Shown one piece after another: positions 46,052 to 55,394 of a DNA stretch of 64,000 nucleotides. The notes below the pieces were generated by a model. That model had not been told where the DNA came from. It saw only the letters and a list, made by a program, of their open reading frames with translations, and made no database searches. The DNA is from Allokutzneria sp. A3M-2-11 16 (GTDB taxonomy: Bacteria > Actinomycetota > Actinomycetes > Mycobacteriales > Pseudonocardiaceae): positions 1,178,001 to 1,242,000 of the forward strand of contig NZ_JANAVO010000001.1 of the NCBI RefSeq assembly GCF_024213555.1, read 5' to 3'. Each line of letters opens with the position of its first letter. Position 1 is the stretch's first letter. A program made the position numbers and the translations under genes.

Positions 46052-47010
46052 CCCCGGTCCTGCAACAGCGCCCAGACCTCGCGGTCGCGTTCCGGGGTCC
46101 AGATCCGGGGGTCCTCGACGCCGTCCAGCTCGTCCCAGAGGCGCTGCACGTCGAACGGCAGGCAATGCTCGAAGATCGGCCACTTCCCGTATGTCGGTTC
46201 CAGCACCTCGTGCGCCGCGTCGAAGGCCGTCCGGACGTCCCCGCCCGCCGCGTGCACGGGCTCGACCGCCGCGATGAGCTTCACCAGGAAGCTCTTCGTC
46301 TGGTTGATCGCCGCCTCGACGTTCTCCGCGCCGTGCACGACCGCCCCGCGGCCGCCGACCAGAACTTCCGCGCCCAAGGCCGCGATGGTGTCCAGCGTCG
46401 CGAGCCAGTCCTTGTGGTAGGCGTCGCCCGTGTAGAGCGCCGCCTCCGACTCCACGAGATCTCCGGCGAAGAGGATCTTGCGCTCCGGCAGCCAGGCGAA
46501 GACGTCACCCTTCGTGTGCCCGCGCCCGGCATGGCCGAGCACCAGATCGCCCCGGTCACCGCCGAGCACGAGCGACAGGTCCGCGGAGAAGGTGATCGTC
46601 GGCCAGGTCAGGCCGGGGATGGAGCCGGGTTCCTTGAAGAGCCTCGGCATCCTGGCGTGCTCACTGGCCCAGTCCTGCTCGCCGCGCTCATCGACCAGCG
46701 CGCGGGTCTCGGTGTGCATGATGATCTCCGCGGCACCGAACGCGCTGGCGCCGAGCGTGCGCACCGCGTGGTAGTGGCTGAGCACCAGGTGCTTCACCGG
46801 CTTGTCGGTGTGCTCGCGCAGCGCGGTCAGCCAGTCCTCCGCCGCCACCGGCGTGGCCCTGGCGTCGAAGCAGACGACGTGGTCCTCACCCTCGATCGCG
46901 CCGACGTTGGGATCGCCCTCCGAAGTGAAGGCGTAGACGCCGTCGGCGAGCACCTCCAGCGTCTCGGCTTTGGGCGCGGTGTCGGCGCTGGATGCGAACG
47001 GCTTGGCCAC
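46048..47010 (-). CDS. MBL-fold metallo-hydrolase, HYHAVR subfamily
   Basis: A 320-residue metallo-beta-lactamase-fold protein. The usual HxHxDH motif is HLVLSHYHAVRTLGASAF, keeping the first two His but replacing Asp-His by Val-Arg. Later ligand motifs GRGHTKGDVFAWL (His) and ILFAGDLVESEAA (Asp) remain. I recall the HYHAVR wording as that of a distinct MBL subfamily rather than decay. It is coupled by ATGA overlap to the flavin hydroxylase and may hydrolyse its product. GTG 47010 is the chosen start. Confidence 0.85.
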   Translation of the reverse strand: MAKPFASSADTAPKAETLEVLADGVYAFTSEGDPNVGAIEGEDHVVCFDARATPVAAEDWLTALREHTDKPVKHLVLSHYHAVRTLGASAFGAAEIIMHTETRALVDERGEQDWASEHARMPRLFKEPGSIPGLTWPTITFSADLSLVLGGDRGDLVLGHAGRGHTKGDVFAWLPERKILFAGDLVESEAALYTGDAYHKDWLATLDTIAALGAEVLVGGRGAVVHGAENVEAAINQTKSFLVKLIAAVEPVHAAGGDVRTAFDAAHEVLEPTYGKWPIFEHCLPFDVQRLWDELDGVEDPRIWTPERDREVWALLQDRG

Positions 47011-47050
47011 CCCACTACTGTGCCAGCGATCACGGCGCGTGGGAACTCCG

Positions 47051-48805
47051 CTACCCGGAGGAAGCGTGCCGTGTCGGATCGGTCTGCCGCACCTCGACCA
47101 CGGGCAGCCGCAGCGCACCCGGTGCCGCGGTCGGGACCGCTGGCCTGCGCGGCGCCACCGGGCTGACCCGCCGATAGCCCGCACCCTGCTCGGGCCGCGC
47201 GTCCGCCTCGCCCTTGTTCGGCCACATCGACATCGCCCGCTCGGCCTGGGCGGTGATCGTCAGCGACGGGTTCACGCCCAGGTTCGCGGTGATCGCCGAA
47301 CCGTCCACGACGGACAGCGTCGGGTAGTTGTGCACCCGGTGGTACGGATCGATCACCCCGCTCGCGGCGTCCTCCGAGATCACGCAGCCGCCGATGAAGT
47401 GCGCGGTCAGCGGGATGTCGAAGATCTCCGTCCAGGTGCCGCCCGCGATCCCGCCGATGTGCTCGGCGACGCGCTCGGCCGCCTCCGCCCCCTGCGGGAT
47501 CCACGTCGGGTTCGGCGCGCCCTCGTTCTGCACGGAGGTCAGCCAGCGCCTGCCGAACGCGCGCTTGGTGCGCGTGGTGATCGAGTTGTCCAGGGCCTGC
47601 ATGACCAGCAGGATCACCGTCCGCTGGCTCCACTTCCGCACGGAGAGCTCGCGCAGCGCCCGGAGCGGGTGCCTGCCCATCTCCTCGAGCAGCTGCTTCC
47701 ACCTCGGCGTCGGCAGGTCGCCGTCCGTGGCCAGGGTCTGCAACAACCCCATGGCGTTGCTGCCCTTGCCGTAGCGGACCGGCTCGATGTGCGTGCGGTC
47801 GTCGGGGTGGAACGACGACGTGATCGCCACGCCCTCGCTGAAGTCCGATCCCGGGTCGACGCGATCCGCCCGCGCGCCCAGGATCGCTTCGGAGTTCGTC
47901 CTGGTCAGCTCGCCGATCCGGGGCGAGAGCTCGGGCAGTGCGCCGGTGTCCCGCATGCTGTGCAACAGCTTCTGCGTGCCCCAGGTCCCCGCCGCGAGCA
48001 CCACGTGCCCCGCGCGCAGCACCCGGCGGCGCTTGTCCAGCCAGGCCCCGGTGCGCTCGGTGCGGACGGTCCAACTGCCGTCGGTGCGCCGGCTCAACCC
48101 GGTCACCGTGGTCAGCGGCAACACCTTCGCCCCCGCCCGCTCCGCCAGGTACAGGTAGTTCTTGACCAGCGTGTTCTTCGCGCCGACGCGGCAGCCCGTC
48201 ATGCACGAGCCGCACTCCGTGCAGCCGGTGCGCTCCGGCCCGGCCCCGCCGAAGTAGGGGTCCTGCGCGGGCTTGCCCGGCTCGTCGAAGAACACCCCGA
48301 CCGGCGTGGCGTGGTAGGTCTCGCCGACCCCCATCTCCTCGGCGACCTTCCTGATCACCTTGTCCGAGGGGGTGTCCGTGGGATTGGTGACCACGCCGAG
48401 CATCCGGCTCGCCTGGTCGTAGAACGGCGAGAGCTCCGCCTCCCAGTCGGTGATGTGCGCCCACTGCCGGTCGGCGAAGAACGGGTGCAGCGGCCTGTAG
48501 AGCGTGTTCGCGTAGTTCAGCGACCCGCCGCCGACCCCGGCTCCGGCGAGCACGAGCACGTTGCGCAGCAGGTGGATGCGCTGCACGCCGTAGCAGCCGA
48601 GCTTCGGTGCCCACAGGAACCGCCGCAGGTCCCACGAGGTGCGCGCGAACTCGTCGTCGGCGAAACGGCGCCCGGCCTCCAGCACCGCGACCCGGTAACC
48701 CTTCTCCACCAGCCGCAGGGCCGCCACGCTGCCACCGAACCCGGAGCCGACGACGATCACGTCGAAGTCCAGGTCGGCACCCTTGTTACTCGCCAGTTGG
48801 GTCAT
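47051..48805 (-). CDS. GMC oxidoreductase, cholesterol oxidase (ChoD)-like
   Basis: A 584-residue flavoprotein with the dinucleotide fold FDVIVVGSGFGGSVAALRLV and a GMC core (AGAGVGGGSLNYANTLY; SVVDGSAITANLGVNPSLTI). Between them is ERTGCTECGSCMTGCRVGAK, a CxxCxxCxxxC pattern typical of [4Fe-4S] ferredoxins, and NTLVKNYLYLAERAG. That combination marks the ChoD-type group. In M. tuberculosis choD lies next to guaB3, as here. Sterol oxidation is the family-based guess but is not proven even for ChoD. ATG 48805. Confidence 0.88.
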   Translation of the reverse strand: MTQLASNKGADLDFDVIVVGSGFGGSVAALRLVEKGYRVAVLEAGRRFADDEFARTSWDLRRFLWAPKLGCYGVQRIHLLRNVLVLAGAGVGGGSLNYANTLYRPLHPFFADRQWAHITDWEAELSPFYDQASRMLGVVTNPTDTPSDKVIRKVAEEMGVGETYHATPVGVFFDEPGKPAQDPYFGGAGPERTGCTECGSCMTGCRVGAKNTLVKNYLYLAERAGAKVLPLTTVTGLSRRTDGSWTVRTERTGAWLDKRRRVLRAGHVVLAAGTWGTQKLLHSMRDTGALPELSPRIGELTRTNSEAILGARADRVDPGSDFSEGVAITSSFHPDDRTHIEPVRYGKGSNAMGLLQTLATDGDLPTPRWKQLLEEMGRHPLRALRELSVRKWSQRTVILLVMQALDNSITTRTKRAFGRRWLTSVQNEGAPNPTWIPQGAEAAERVAEHIGGIAGGTWTEIFDIPLTAHFIGGCVISEDAASGVIDPYHRVHNYPTLSVVDGSAITANLGVNPSLTITAQAERAMSMWPNKGEADARPEQGAGYRRVSPVAPRRPAVPTAAPGALRLPVVEVRQTDPTRHASSG

Positions 48806-48895
48806 GCACTGGAGGTTAGGCCGAACCCCGTGCGCCGACTAGAGGGTGTTACCGCCGGTAACGATAAAGACCCCGACGGCCCACCCGGGTTCCCC

Positions 48896-49008
48896 GGTCT
48901 TCAAGTACGGCGAACCCCCTCCCCAGCGGTCTCAAACCGCCCCCAACCCACGCCGGGTTGGGGGCGGTTTGAGACGGTTTTGGGTGGGGTCGGTGGTACT
49001 TGAAGACC
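48896..49008. repeat. Nested palindromic repeat element, copy B
   Basis: Outer arms GGTCTTCAAGTAC (48896-48908) and GTACTTGAAGACC (48996-49008) are perfectly complementary over 13 bp. Inner arms at 48929-48949 and 48955-48975 are perfectly complementary over 21 bp with a 5-nt loop, core CCGCCCCCAACCC. The same two elements build copy A at 23543-23671. It lies between the stop of the 49020 gene and the start of the GMC gene. Confidence 0.88.
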
Positions 49009-49019
49009 GTCCAACCCAC

Positions 49020-49640
49020 TCAGGTCAGGGCGGTGAGCAGGGCGATGGCCAGGAAGAGGAGCGGGGCGAACACGAGACCCCAGCCGACCAGCTGGCCCTG
49101 CTCCTCGTTGCTGCGCTTGCGGGTCAACCGCTGCTTGGCGCCCTTGCTGAACAGCCCGACGAGCCCGACGAGCATCATCACCGCGAGGATCAGCAGCGGG
49201 CCGAACACGATGATCCCCGGTATCGCCGCCTGACTCGCGTCCAGGCCGTAGTCGAACGCGGGGTGCGCCCGCTGCGGCACCCCGGCGCCCATCATCATCA
49301 GGGCGAGCGCCAGCCAGACCGTGTTGACCACGACCCAGACCGCCTTGCCCCGGTAACCCAGGAACGGCTCGTAGAGCACGTACACGCCCAGCGCGATGAG
49401 CGCGCCACCGCCGGGCAGCCAGCCGAACACGACCGCCAGCGGCGCGTTGCCGCCGACGATCCTGTCGAGCCCGGTGACGTAACCAGGTACCACCCAGATC
49501 CGCGCGACCGCGAGACCGGCGATCACCAGCACCAAGCCGATGACCTTCGGCCACTGCGGTTTGCGGCCCATCCAGGCGGCGAACTTCCCGAACGGCGTGA
49601 CGGGCTTGGCGGCCTGCTCCTTGCGCTTGCGCTTGGCCAC
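49020..49640 (-). CDS. Four-helix membrane protein downstream of guaB3
   Basis: 206 residues. A basic N-terminus (AKRKRKEQAAKPVTPFG) is followed by helices such as VIGLVLVIAGLAVARIWVVP, GGALIALGVYVLYEPFLGY, VVVNTVWLALALMMMGAGVP and IIVFGPLLILAVMMLVGLVG, and a final LFLAIALLTALT. No family is recognised. GTG 49640 is only 2 nt after the guaB3 stop, so it is translated from the guaB-guaB3 transcript. The palindromic repeat right after its stop may end that transcript. Confidence 0.8.
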   Translation of the reverse strand: MAKRKRKEQAAKPVTPFGKFAAWMGRKPQWPKVIGLVLVIAGLAVARIWVVPGYVTGLDRIVGGNAPLAVVFGWLPGGGALIALGVYVLYEPFLGYRGKAVWVVVNTVWLALALMMMGAGVPQRAHPAFDYGLDASQAAIPGIIVFGPLLILAVMMLVGLVGLFSKGAKQRLTRKRSNEEQGQLVGWGLVFAPLLFLAIALLTALT

Positions 49641-49642
49641 GA

Positions 49643-50770
49643 CTACCGCCGAACGGTGAGGCCGACCTTCTGGAACTCCTTCAGATCGGAATAGCCTGTC
49701 TTCGCCATCGCCCTGCGCAGCGCGCCGAACAGGTTGACCGTGCCGAACGGGTTGGACGACGGCCCGAACAGCAGGGTCTCCAGGTCGTAGCTGGCGCCGG
49801 AGAAACCGAAAACGTCGCTGCGCGGCAGCGACGGGTGCGCGGCCGCGGCGGTCCAGTAGAAGCCCTGGCCGGGCGCCTCGTCGGCGTTGGTCAGCGATTC
49901 GCCGAGCATCACCGCGTCGGCACCGCAGGCGATCGCCTTGGCGATGTCACCGGAGTGCTTCATCGAACCGTCGGCGATGATGTGCACGTAGCGGCCACCG
50001 GTCTCGTCCAGGTAGTCGCGGCGGGCCGCGGCGGCGTCCGCGATCGCCGAGGCCATCGGCACCCCGATGCCCAGGACCTGGTTCGTGGTGGTGGCGTGCG
50101 ACTCGCCGAAGCCGACGATCACCCCGGCCGCGCCGGTGCGCATGAGGTGCATGGCGGTGCGGTAGTCCCCGGCACCACCGGCGATCACCGGGACGTCGAG
50201 GTCGGCGATGAAGCGCTTGAGGTTCAGCGGCTCGCCGTCGCGCTCCACGTGCTCGGCGGAGATGATCGTGCCCTGCAGGATCAGCATCTCCACGCCCGCG
50301 GCCAGCAGGTCCGGGGTCAGCTCCTGCGCGTGCTGCGGGCTGACCCGCGCCGCGACGGTGACACCGGACTCGCGGACCGTGCGGATCGCCTCGGTGAGCA
50401 GGTCCACCCGCAGCGGGGCGGCGTGCAGCTCCTGCAGCAGCTTGACCGCGGCGTCGCCGTCCTCCTCCTCAGCCGCCTGGACGACCCGGAGCAGCGCCTC
50501 CTCGGGGTCGGCGTGCCGCGCCCACAGCCCCTCGGCGTTGAGCACCCCGAGCCCGCCGAGCTCGCCGATCCGCACCGCGGTGCCCGGCGAGACGATGGCG
50601 TCCGTCGGGTGGGTGATCAGCGGGATCTCGAAGCGGTAGGCATCGATCTGCCACGCGAGCGACACGTCCTTTGAGGACCGGGTGCGCCGCGAGGGAACGA
50701 TCTCCACGTCGTCCAGACCGTAGGCGCGCATGGCCGTCCGGTTCATCCCGATCTCGACAAGATCCCGCAC
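49643..50770 (-). CDS. guaB3: GuaB3 family IMP dehydrogenase-like protein
   Basis: A 375-residue TIM-barrel protein of the IMP dehydrogenase/GMP reductase superfamily without CBS domains. It opens MNRTAMRAYGLDDVEIVPSR, includes PVIAGGAGDYRTAMHLMRTG (phosphate-binding region) and [20 protein letters not shown]. The canonical IMPDH GSxCxT cysteine loop is absent; VGFGESHATTTNQVLGIG sits in its place, as is typical for actinobacterial GuaB3, recently considered a GMP-reductase-like or regulatory enzyme. Start GTG 50770, 30 nt after guaB, same transcript. Confidence 0.93.
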   Translation of the reverse strand: MRDLVEIGMNRTAMRAYGLDDVEIVPSRRTRSSKDVSLAWQIDAYRFEIPLITHPTDAIVSPGTAVRIGELGGLGVLNAEGLWARHADPEEALLRVVQAAEEEDGDAAVKLLQELHAAPLRVDLLTEAIRTVRESGVTVAARVSPQHAQELTPDLLAAGVEMLILQGTIISAEHVERDGEPLNLKRFIADLDVPVIAGGAGDYRTAMHLMRTGAAGVIVGFGESHATTTNQVLGIGVPMASAIADAAAARRDYLDETGGRYVHIIADGSMKHSGDIAKAIACGADAVMLGESLTNADEAPGQGFYWTAAAAHPSLPRSDVFGFSGASYDLETLLFGPSSNPFGTVNLFGALRRAMAKTGYSDLKEFQKVGLTVRR

Positions 50771-50800
50771 GTCAGTCCTTTCTCAGCCAGGAGCAGGGGG

Positions 50801-52459
<1,659 letters not shown>

Positions 52460-52552
52460 TCAAGTGCGCGAGCAACCGCTCCCAGCCCGTGACGCCCCTA
52501 TAGCAGATTCCATCGGACCACCGAGGGACGCCGAGCGGGCGGGGCGGGTACG

Positions 52553-52948
52553 GTGCCAGACGTGCCGCACGACGCCTTGCCCCCTGACCCGTTCGCGGGC
52601 GACCCGAACGATCCCGCTCGGGCGCTGGACGCGGTCCAGGAGGACCCGGCCGAGCCGCTGACCGAACACGAACGCGCCGAGCTGCTCTCCGACCTCACCG
52701 ATCTCGCCGTCTACCAGGCACTTCTGGAACCGCGCGAGATCAGGGGCATCGTGGTCGACTGCGGGGACTGCAGCGAACCGCACTACCACGACTGGGAGCT
52801 GCTGCGGGCGAGCCTGCACCAGCTGCTCAAGGACGGCAGGATGCGGCCGCACGAGCCCGCGTTCGACCCCGACCCCTCGGCGTACGTGACCTGGGAGTAC
52901 TGCCGGGGTTTCGCCGACGGCGTGACCACGATCGAGAGCAGGCGCTAG
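52553..52948 (+). CDS. DUF5319 protein (Rv3412-like)
   Basis: A 131-residue cytoplasmic protein. LPPDPFAGDPNDPARALDAV at the start, DLAVYQALLEPREIRGIVVD then CGDCSEPHYHDWELL, and YVTWEYCRGFADG at the end closely match what I remember of Rv3412, which stands in the same place between guaB2 and the rsdA/sigD pair. CGDC plus HYHDW could be a metal site. Function unknown. GTG 52553 fits the family N-terminus; GTG 52562 is an alternative. Confidence 0.9.
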   Translation: MPDVPHDALPPDPFAGDPNDPARALDAVQEDPAEPLTEHERAELLSDLTDLAVYQALLEPREIRGIVVDCGDCSEPHYHDWELLRASLHQLLKDGRMRPHEPAFDPDPSAYVTWEYCRGFADGVTTIESRR

Positions 52949-52962
52949 AGCCGGGACAAGAC

Positions 52963-52997
52963 GAATCCCGCAGCACCCTGGAGGCGCTGCGGGATTC
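52963..52997. terminator. Bidirectional terminator between DUF5319 gene and rsdA
   Basis: GAATCCCGCAGC (52963-52974) is perfectly complementary to GCTGCGGGATTC (52986-52997) with an 11-nt loop. Both neighbouring genes end toward it. Confidence 0.85.
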
Positions 52998-53020
52998 TCG
53001 TGTGCCGTGTGCTGTTCGGC

Positions 53021-53995
53021 TCAGCCCCCGCCGGTGGGCACGATCGGCCCCGGCGGCTGACCGGCCCGCGGGCTGCCCTCGGTGGGGCTGCCGCCGGTGT
53101 TCGTCCCGCCGTTGCCACCCGTGGTCGAGTCGGTGGTCGACGGGGTGGTCGTCACCGGTGGGGTGGTCGTGGTGGGCGGGGTGGTCGTGGTCGTCGGCGG
53201 CACCGGTGTGGTGGTGGTCGCCGAGGTGTTGGAGTTGCTCTGCACCGGCGTGGTCGGCGACGGGTTCCCCGGGGTCGGCGACGGGATCACCGAGGGGTTG
53301 TTCACCGGCGGCGGCGGAGGCGTCTGCGGCGAGGAGGTCACCAGCTGCTTGACCAGGTTCTGGTGCTGGTCGATCAGCGCGGCGGCGCCGTCCTCCACCG
53401 CGACGGCCTCCAGCTTCTTCACCGCGCGGGTCAGCGCGGCGGCGGCCTCGTTGTAGTTGCCGTGCCGGAGCGCGAACGCGGCCAGGTTGAGGTCGTCCTT
53501 GGCCGAGGCGGCGTTCTCCACCGACCTGGTGTGGTCGGAGTAGAGCACCTTGGCCAGGCCCCAGAGCGCGTCGCCGGGCTGGGCGTCGCGGGCGGCGAGG
53601 CCGACGCCGGTGAAGGCGATGGCCAGCACCGCGGCCGCGGAGGCCAGCGGGATCAGCAAGCGGTGCCGGGGACGGCGCCGCGCCTTGGCCGCGTCGATGG
53701 TGGCCACGGCGGTGTCCAGGTCGACCAGCTCGCCCATGGACTCGGAGTCGACCTCCCTGCGCCAGGAGAGCAGCAGGGCGGAGAGTTCGGGATCGGCGAT
53801 GCCGCCGTTCAGGGAATCCGAGGAGCGCAGTGTGTCCAGCAGTGCGTCGTCCGCCTGCACCGCGACGAAGTCGAGTGGCTCGTTGTCGCCGTCCTCCGCG
53901 GACCACGCGGTGTCCGAGAGGCTCACCGAGGACCGCCGCTCCCGACCGATCCGGCGCACGGTCGGACCGTCCAGGTCGTCGTTCCGCTCAACCAT
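53021..53995 (-). CDS. rsdA: Anti-sigma-D factor RsdA
   Basis: 324 residues. The cytoplasmic N-terminus contains LDFVAVQADDALLDTLRSSD and SALLLSWRREVDSE, the sigma-binding segments expected of RsdA. One transmembrane helix, LLIPLASAAAVLAIAFTGVG, is followed by an extracytoplasmic helical domain (SVENAASAKDDLNLAAFALR). A Pro/Thr/Ser-rich tail (TTTTTPPTTTTPPVTTTPST) probably crosses the cell wall. Regulated proteolysis releases SigD in mycobacteria; here that is inferred. ATG 53995 comes directly after the sigD TGA, so the two are coupled. Confidence 0.9.
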   Translation of the reverse strand: MVERNDDLDGPTVRRIGRERRSSVSLSDTAWSAEDGDNEPLDFVAVQADDALLDTLRSSDSLNGGIADPELSALLLSWRREVDSESMGELVDLDTAVATIDAAKARRRPRHRLLIPLASAAAVLAIAFTGVGLAARDAQPGDALWGLAKVLYSDHTRSVENAASAKDDLNLAAFALRHGNYNEAAAALTRAVKKLEAVAVEDGAAALIDQHQNLVKQLVTSSPQTPPPPPVNNPSVIPSPTPGNPSPTTPVQSNSNTSATTTTPVPPTTTTTPPTTTTPPVTTTPSTTDSTTGGNGGTNTGGSPTEGSPRAGQPPGPIVPTGGG

Positions 53996-54559
53996 TCAGT
54001 ACACCTCCTCCGCCGCTAACGTCTTCCGCAACCTGGCCAGCGCGCGGTGCTGGGCGACCCGCACAGCGCCGGGGGTGGACCCCACGGCGTCCGCGGTCTC
54101 CTCCGCGGAGAGGCCGACGACCACCCGCAGCATGAGGATCTCGCGCTGTTTGGGCGGCAGCACCCGCATGATCTGCGCCATCCGCTCGGAGAGCTCACCC
54201 TGCATGGCCCGCTGTTCCGGACCGGCACCCATCTCCGGGGAGTCCGGCACCTCCGAAACCGGTTCGGACCGGTTGCGCGCGGCCGAACGGTGCGCGTCCG
54301 CGACCTTGTGTGCGGCAATGCCGTACACGAAGGCCAGGAACGGTCTTCCCTGGTCCCGGTAGTTCGGCAGCGCCGTCAGCACGGCGAGACACACCTCCTG
54401 GGCCACGTCGTCCGCGGAAGCGTACGACCGCTCTTGCCTTCCGACTCTGGCGCGGCAGTACCGCACCACAAGGGGACGGATAGCTGCCAGTAGGCGCTCG
54501 ATCGCCTGGCGGTCGCCATCGAGCGAAGCACCTACAAGGGCGTCCAGCCCGTCCCCCAT
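53996..54559 (-). CDS. sigD: ECF RNA polymerase sigma factor SigD
   Basis: 187 residues from ATG 54559 (a further in-frame ATG lies at 54568). Region 2 is YASADDVAQEVCLAVLTALP then RPFLAFVYGIAAHKVADAHR; region 4 is LPPKQREILMLRVVVGLSAE followed by STPGAVRVAQHRALARLRK. The sequence and the rsdA neighbour match mycobacterial SigD and Streptomyces SCO4769. ATG 54559 is preferred because a SigD-like promoter (54567-54592) overlaps the 54568 ATG and places the transcript start at about 54559, which would give a leaderless message and positive autoregulation. Confidence 0.93.
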   Translation of the reverse strand: MGDGLDALVGASLDGDRQAIERLLAAIRPLVVRYCRARVGRQERSYASADDVAQEVCLAVLTALPNYRDQGRPFLAFVYGIAAHKVADAHRSAARNRSEPVSEVPDSPEMGAGPEQRAMQGELSERMAQIMRVLPPKQREILMLRVVVGLSAEETADAVGSTPGAVRVAQHRALARLRKTLAAEEVY

Positions 54560-54566
54560 GTTGGTC

Positions 54567-54592
54567 ATCGTTGAGAGCAGCCCAAGTGTTAC
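54567..54592 (-). promoter_or_regulatory. Candidate SigD-dependent autoregulatory promoter
   Basis: On the minus strand GTAACA (54592-54587) is followed after exactly 16 nt by CGAT (54570-54567). The form I remember for mycobacterial SigD is GTAACG-type at -35 and CGAT at -10. The predicted start falls at the ATG at 54559. Confidence 0.5.
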
Positions 54593-54732
54593 GAGTTGGC
54601 GGACCGATAGTTGTTATTCGATAACCGGTTCCGCCGCTCCGGTCGCTTCTCACCGTACCCGGCGATCGGGCCGGTTCGGGGCAGCGGGGCGGAATCGGTA
54701 CCGGATCACAGCGGTCCACCTGCGGAAACGAA

Positions 54733-54760
54733 GGGAGCCCGGCGCGCTGGCCGGGCTCCC
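54733..54760 (-). terminator. Terminator after bldM
   Basis: GGGAGCCCGGC (54733-54743) is perfectly complementary to GCCGGGCTCCC (54750-54760). It lies 38 nt past the bldM stop on the minus strand and upstream of the sigD promoter. Confidence 0.8.
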
Positions 54761-54797
54761 CCCGTTTATGACGAGTGTCGCGTGGCGACGGCGGTGG

Positions 54798-55394
54798 TCA
54801 GGAGACCAGGCCGCGCCGGAAACCGTGGGCGACCGCCTGGGCACGGTCACGGACGCCGAGCTTGCGGAACAAGCGGCGCGCGTGGGTCTTCACCGTGTCC
54901 TCGGACAGGTAGAGCTCGCGGCCGATCTGGCCGTTGCTCTTGCCCTGGCTCATCCCGCGCAGCACCTGGAGCTCCCGCTCGGTGAGCTGGACCCCCGGGT
55001 CGGAGGGCTGGCGCGGGGCCGGGACGGAAGTGCTGGCGAGCGTGTGCGCCAGTGCGGCGACCAGCTCCGGACGCGAGGCGTCCCACCTCAGGTAGCCACG
55101 TGCCCCACCGGCGATGGCGGCCGCGATGCTTCCGGCGTCGTCTGGCGCGCCGAAAACGATCACGTTCGCCTGCGGGTGGGCGGACACGAGGCGGCGAGTG
55201 GCTTCGACGCCTGTTGGCACAGCGCGTTGAGTGCCCACCAGGACGACGTCGACTGCCTGCCGTGAGAAGCGCGCGAGCAGCTCATCACCGTGAGCCACAC
55301 AATCGATACGGCTCACACCGGGGACAGCCGACATCACGCGGGTGAGACCCTCCCGGACGCTACGCCGGTCATCACAGATCAGGACCGTCGTCAC
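54798..55394 (-). CDS. bldM: BldM-like atypical response regulator
   Basis: 198 residues. The C-terminal LuxR/NarL helix-turn-helix, LTERELQVLRGMSQGKSNGQ then YLSEDTVKTHARRLFRKLGV and a GLVS-type end, matches Streptomyces BldM almost word for word. Position between sigD and whiD is the same as well. The receiver domain is degenerate: acidic residues remain in VLICDDRRSVREG, but the phospho-acceptor position reads VVLVGTQRAVPTG, with Gly in place of Asp, and the conserved Lys region is GYLRWDASR. It must therefore act without phosphorylation. BldM controls aerial development genes, alone or with WhiI. GTG 55394. Confidence 0.88.
   Translation of the reverse strand: MTTVLICDDRRSVREGLTRVMSAVPGVSRIDCVAHGDELLARFSRQAVDVVLVGTQRAVPTGVEATRRLVSAHPQANVIVFGAPDDAGSIAAAIAGGARGYLRWDASRPELVAALAHTLASTSVPAPRQPSDPGVQLTERELQVLRGMSQGKSNGQIGRELYLSEDTVKTHARRLFRKLGVRDRAQAVAHGFRRGLVS

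Noticed and set aside
47051-48800. Plus-strand 677-codon frame opposite the GMC gene
   Set aside because: Arg/His/Val-rich antisense product. The minus strand carries complete FAD and GMC motifs.
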